Shown here one piece after another: positions 6,348 to 8,724 of a stretch of 8,724 nucleotides of DNA. Positions within the stretch are counted from its first letter, which is position 1; each line of letters starts with the position of its first letter. A model generated the notes under the pieces. The model was not told the origin of the DNA. It was given only the letters and a program-made list of their open reading frames with translations, and ran no database searches. Origin of the DNA: an uncultured Butyricicoccus sp. (GTDB lineage Bacteria > Bacillota > Clostridia > Oscillospirales > Butyricicoccaceae); contig USLE01000035.1 in NCBI GenBank assembly GCA_900555465.1, forward strand, positions 1-8,724. The letters run 5' to 3'. The position numbers and the translations under genes were made by a program.

Positions 6348-7457
6348 ATGAACCACAATTATAAGCTGCTCACGCCCGGGCCGCTGACAACGACCGATTC
6401 GGTCAAGCGGGAGATGCTGTTCGACCACTGCACCTGGGACGACGACTACAAGGCGATCACCCAGCGCATCCGCGCGGGCCTGCTGGAGCTGGCGCATGTA
6501 TCCGAGCCGGAATATACCTCGGTGCTCATGCAGGGCAGCGGCACGTTCGGCGTCGAGTCCGTGCTCACCAGCGTTGTCGGACAGGGGGACAAGCTGCTCA
6601 TCTGCGCCAACGGCGCGTATGGCCTGCGTATGGCGGATATTGCCCGCCATGCCGGGGTGTGCCATGTGCTTTACCGGCAGGCAGACAACCGCCAGCCCGA
6701 CCCGGCGCATGTTGCGCGCCTGCTGCGCGAGGACCGCGCGATCACCCACGTCGCGATGGTGCACAGCGAGACCACCTCGGGCATCCTGAATGATATCGAA
6801 GCCGTCGGCGCGGTGGTCAAAGCCGCCGGCCGCACCTTCATCGTGGATGCGATGAGCAGCTTCGGCGGTGTGGATATCCCGGTAGCGGATTACGGCATCG
6901 ACTTTTTGATCTCGAGCGCGAACAAGTGCATTCAGGGCGTGCCGGGCTTCTCGTTCATCCTCGCGCGCCGCAGCCTGCTGGAGCAGAGCGCCGGTCAGGC
7001 GCGCTCGCTCAGCCTCGACCTTTATGACCAGTGGAAAACGATGGAGCAGGACGGCAAATGGCGCTTTACCTCGCCGACCCACGTCGTGCTGGCTTTCGCC
7101 AGGGCGATGGAGGAGCTGGCGGAGGAGGGCGGCATCCCCGCCCGCGCGGCGCGCTATGCCGCAAACCAGCGCCTGCTCGTCGAGCGGCTGGGTGCGCTCG
7201 GCTTCCGCCCCTATCTGGACGAAGCCGTGCAGGGCCCGATCATCACCAGCTTTTTCTATCCCGCGGGCAGCGCCTTTACCTTCGAGGAGATGTATGATTA
7301 CATCAAGGCGCGCGGCTATGTGCTCTATCCGGGTAAGGTGATGCAGGCGGATACCTTCCGCATCGGCAACATCGGCGAGATCTATGCAGAGGATATTGAG
7401 AAGCTGGCCGCGATCATGGCGGACTTTTTGAAGGAGGCGGGCAGATGGGCAAGCTGA
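6348..7457 (+). CDS. phnW: 2-aminoethylphosphonate:pyruvate aminotransferase
   Basis: A 369-residue PLP enzyme of the class V aminotransferase group, matching PhnW. It transfers the amino group of 2-aminoethylphosphonate to pyruvate, giving phosphonoacetaldehyde and L-alanine in the cytoplasm. Visible motifs: the N-terminal LLTPGPLTTT (8-17), MQGSGTFGVES (61-71) for cofactor phosphate contacts, HSETTSGILNDI (139-150), VDAMSSFGG (166-174) with Asp167 facing the PLP ring, and SSANKCIQGVPG (189-200), where Lys193 is the expected Schiff-base lysine. FRIGNIGE (338-345) is the usual C-terminal signature. ATG 6348 is preferred because AAAGGAG (6334-6340) sits 7 bases upstream; the in-frame ATG at 6342 is only one base from it. 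It ends inside phnX, which supports translational coupling. Confidence 0.95.
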   Translation: MNHNYKLLTPGPLTTTDSVKREMLFDHCTWDDDYKAITQRIRAGLLELAHVSEPEYTSVLMQGSGTFGVESVLTSVVGQGDKLLICANGAYGLRMADIARHAGVCHVLYRQADNRQPDPAHVARLLREDRAITHVAMVHSETTSGILNDIEAVGAVVKAAGRTFIVDAMSSFGGVDIPVADYGIDFLISSANKCIQGVPGFSFILARRSLLEQSAGQARSLSLDLYDQWKTMEQDGKWRFTSPTHVVLAFARAMEELAEEGGIPARAARYAANQRLLVERLGALGFRPYLDEAVQGPIITSFFYPAGSAFTFEEMYDYIKARGYVLYPGKVMQADTFRIGNIGEIYAEDIEKLAAIMADFLKEAGRWAS

Positions 7458-8221
7458 AGCTGGTGGTGCTCGACTGGGCGGGCACAACGGTCGATTACGG
7501 CTGCTTTGCCCCGGTTGCAGCCTTTGACAAGGCGTTTCGCGCCTTTGGCGTGCAGCCGACAATGGACGAGATCCGCGCGCCGATGGGGATGCTCAAGCGC
7601 GACCATATCCGCACCATGCTGCAAATGGAAGGCGTCGCTGCGCAGTGGCAGGCGCAGGCCGGAAAGGCTGCAGAGGAAGCGGATGTCGAGGCGATCCACC
7701 GGGTGTTTGAGGAAAAGCTGATGGAAAGCCTGTCCGACTATGCAGGCCCCAAGCCGGGTGTCGCCGACACCGTGGCCCAGCTGCGTGAAATGGGCCTGAA
7801 AATCGGTTCGACGACCGGCTACACCGATTCCATGATGGCGGTCGTTGTGCCGGAAGCCGCGCGGCAGGGCTATGCGCCGGATTACTGGTGCAGCCCGGAC
7901 AGCGTCAATGGCTTCGGCCGGCCCTATCCCTATATGGTTTTCCGCAACATGCAGCAGTTCGGCATCGCGGACGTGCATGAGGTCGTCAAGGTGGGCGACA
8001 CGGTATCCGATATCCGCGAGGGCAAAAATGCGGGCGTGCTGTCGCTCGGCGTGATCGAGGGCAGCAGCGTGCTGGGGCTGACGCAGGCGGAGTTTGCAGC
8101 CCTTTCTGCGGACGGGCGCGCACAGGCGTGTGCCAAGGCGCGGCAGACCTTCCTGGATGCCGGTGCGGACGATGTGCTGCAAACGCTCTGCGAGCTTCCG
8201 GCGTGGATCGCGGGCAAATAA
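7445..8221 (+). CDS. phnX: Phosphonoacetaldehyde hydrolase (phosphonatase)
   Basis: A 258-residue HAD-superfamily enzyme that hydrolyses phosphonoacetaldehyde to acetaldehyde and phosphate, breaking the C-P bond. The nucleophile motif is LDWAGTTVDYG with Asp10. The cap domain (about residues 20-100) carries MGMLKRDHI, in which Lys51 is the expected Schiff-base lysine specific to phosphonatases. GSTTGYT (121-127) is HAD motif II, and VGDTVSDIREGKNAG (183-197) supplies the acidic Mg2+ ligands. GFGRPYPYMVF (156-166) is also typical. The start overlaps the end of phnW by 13 bases and has AAGGAGG at 7431-7437, 7 bases upstream. No key residue appears missing, so the pathway encoded here is complete from uptake to phosphate release. 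Confidence 0.96.
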   Translation: MGKLKLVVLDWAGTTVDYGCFAPVAAFDKAFRAFGVQPTMDEIRAPMGMLKRDHIRTMLQMEGVAAQWQAQAGKAAEEADVEAIHRVFEEKLMESLSDYAGPKPGVADTVAQLREMGLKIGSTTGYTDSMMAVVVPEAARQGYAPDYWCSPDSVNGFGRPYPYMVFRNMQQFGIADVHEVVKVGDTVSDIREGKNAGVLSLGVIEGSSVLGLTQAEFAALSADGRAQACAKARQTFLDAGADDVLQTLCELPAWIAGK

Positions 8222-8242
8222 GTACCCCCAAGCGAACAGACC

Positions 8243-8303
8243 GGACAGGGCCGGAGAACAGGGCGGCAGACCGCGTTCTCCGGCCCTGTCCCCGCCTTGC
8301 GGG
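8243..8303 (+). terminator. Large GC-rich hairpin after phnX, probable operon 3' end
   Basis: A perfect 17-base-pair stem (8243-8259 with 8275-8291) is topped by a three-base bulge, a GCGG/CCGC stem and a CAGA loop. A second small hairpin, CCCGC-CTT-GCGGG, follows at 8291-8303. There is no T-tract, so this is not a textbook intrinsic terminator; it may block 3' exonucleases, act with Rho, or be a dispersed repeat. Confidence 0.5.
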
Positions 8304-8382
8304 TTCAAACGGCGCGTGCCGCAGGTGCTCCCGGTTTACGCACTTATAACCTGAATTTCATCCGAAGTCAATCTCGGGGCGC

Positions 8383-8388
8383 TATAAT
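8383..8388 (+). promoter_or_regulatory. Probable -10 element upstream of the PIN-domain gene
   Basis: A perfect TATAAT lies 128 bases before the PIN-domain gene start. No convincing -35 hexamer stands 16-18 bases upstream, so it is judged on the -10 alone and on being placed correctly after the phn operon's end hairpin. Confidence 0.45.
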
Positions 8389-8444
8389 AAAGCCGGATAA
8401 CCTCGACAGGGGTGTAAGGCATGCAGGCAATCGGACGGACAACA

Positions 8445-8497
8445 GGCAGATCATCAGCCAGACTCCCGCAAGGGGGTCTGGCTTTGCGCTTTCTGCC
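8445..8497 (+). promoter_or_regulatory. Two-tier stem-loop in the leader of the PIN-domain gene
   Basis: An inner 12-base-pair stem (8456-8467 with 8472-8483, one T-G pair) carries a GCAA tetraloop. An outer 6-base-pair stem GGCAGA/TCTGCC (8445-8450 with 8492-8497) encloses it across an internal loop. It ends 7 bases before the ribosome site GGGAGG (8504-8509). Only TTT follows the inner stem, so weak attenuation or RNA stabilisation are more likely than full termination. Confidence 0.6.
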
Positions 8498-8515
8498 GGA
8501 AATGGGAGGCTACCT

Positions 8516-8724
8516 ATGCGGAAAACCTATGTATTGGACACCAACGTGCTGATCCAGGCGCCCTATGCGCTGGACTGCTTTGAGGATAACGACCTCGTGC
8601 TGCCGCTCGCGGTGCTCGAGGAGCTGGACGGCCTGAAAAAAGCCGAGGGCGAGCGCGGCGCGAACGCCCGCGCGTCCATCAGCGCGCTCGAGTGGCACCG
8701 CTGCCGCGGCGACCTGCTGGAGGG
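8516..8724 (+). CDS. PIN-domain protein, probable PhoH2/YlaK type (3' end outside window)
   Basis: Only the first 69 codons are present; the frame stays open to the window edge. The start MRKTYVLDTNVLIQAP is a typical PIN-domain opening, with Asp8 and Asn10 in the metal-binding position of these RNA-cleaving nucleases. VLEELDGLKK at residues 33-42 contributes the next conserved acidic residues. This particular pattern (LDTNVLI...P.AVLEELD.LKK) is typical of the N-terminal PIN half of PhoH-family proteins (PIN plus PhoH ATPase, about 440 residues, linked to RNA unwinding and cleavage). The PhoH half cannot be checked here, so a stand-alone PIN protein remains possible. ATG 8516 follows GGGAGG (8504-8509) by 6 bases. 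Confidence 0.8.
   Translation, partial: MRKTYVLDTNVLIQAPYALDCFEDNDLVLPLAVLEELDGLKKAEGERGANARASISALEWHRCRGDLLE

Noticed and set aside
8421..8552. Short leader-peptide frame upstream of the PIN gene
   Set aside because: About 43 codons, poorly placed ribosome site, overlaps the stem-loop and the PIN gene in another frame, and shows no runs of regulatory codons.

Overview
The window looks like chromosomal DNA from a GC-rich, low-oxygen-adapted Firmicute, most likely a gut clostridium of the Oscillospirales type. This is inferred from strong AGGAGG-type ribosome binding sites, classic TTGACA/TATAAT promoters in a GC-rich genome, an RpiR-type regulator, a CxxC ArsC/Spx-like protein and a PIN-PhoH-type gene start. 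No species call is possible from the sequence alone. All real genes lie on the + strand.

Region 1 (1-1255) holds an unrecognised multi-span membrane protein followed 16 bases later by a small ArsC/Spx-fold thioredoxin-like protein. Region 2 (1252-1631) is a stable-RNA unit: a consensus promoter whose -35 box overlaps the stop codon of the preceding gene, tRNA-Ser(UGA), an odd spacer carrying an inverted and a direct copy of that tRNA's 3' end, tRNA-Ser(GCU), and a strong intrinsic terminator.

Region 3 (1832-8221) is the core of the window: a self-contained 2-aminoethylphosphonate (AEP) uptake and degradation locus. It starts with an RpiR-family regulator ending in its own terminator. An extended -10 promoter then precedes an ABC ATPase (PhnT-like), a double-length permease (PhnU2-like) that runs without any stop codon into a periplasmic-type binding protein (PhnS2-like), AEP:pyruvate transaminase (PhnW) and phosphonoacetaldehyde hydrolase (PhnX). 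Together they would import AEP, move its amino group onto pyruvate to give alanine, and cleave the C-P bond to give acetaldehyde and phosphate. A hairpin separates the transport part from the enzyme part, and phnW and phnX overlap by 13 bases.

Region 4 (8222-8724) holds a large GC-rich hairpin, a probable -10 element, a two-tier stem-loop leader and the first 69 codons of a PIN-domain (PhoH2-type) protein cut by the window edge.

I see no mobile element, CRISPR array or clearly unprecedented system. The most unusual points are the permease/binding-protein read-through, the pairing of an RpiR-type regulator with an AEP pathway, and the tRNA-tail arrangement between the two tRNA genes.
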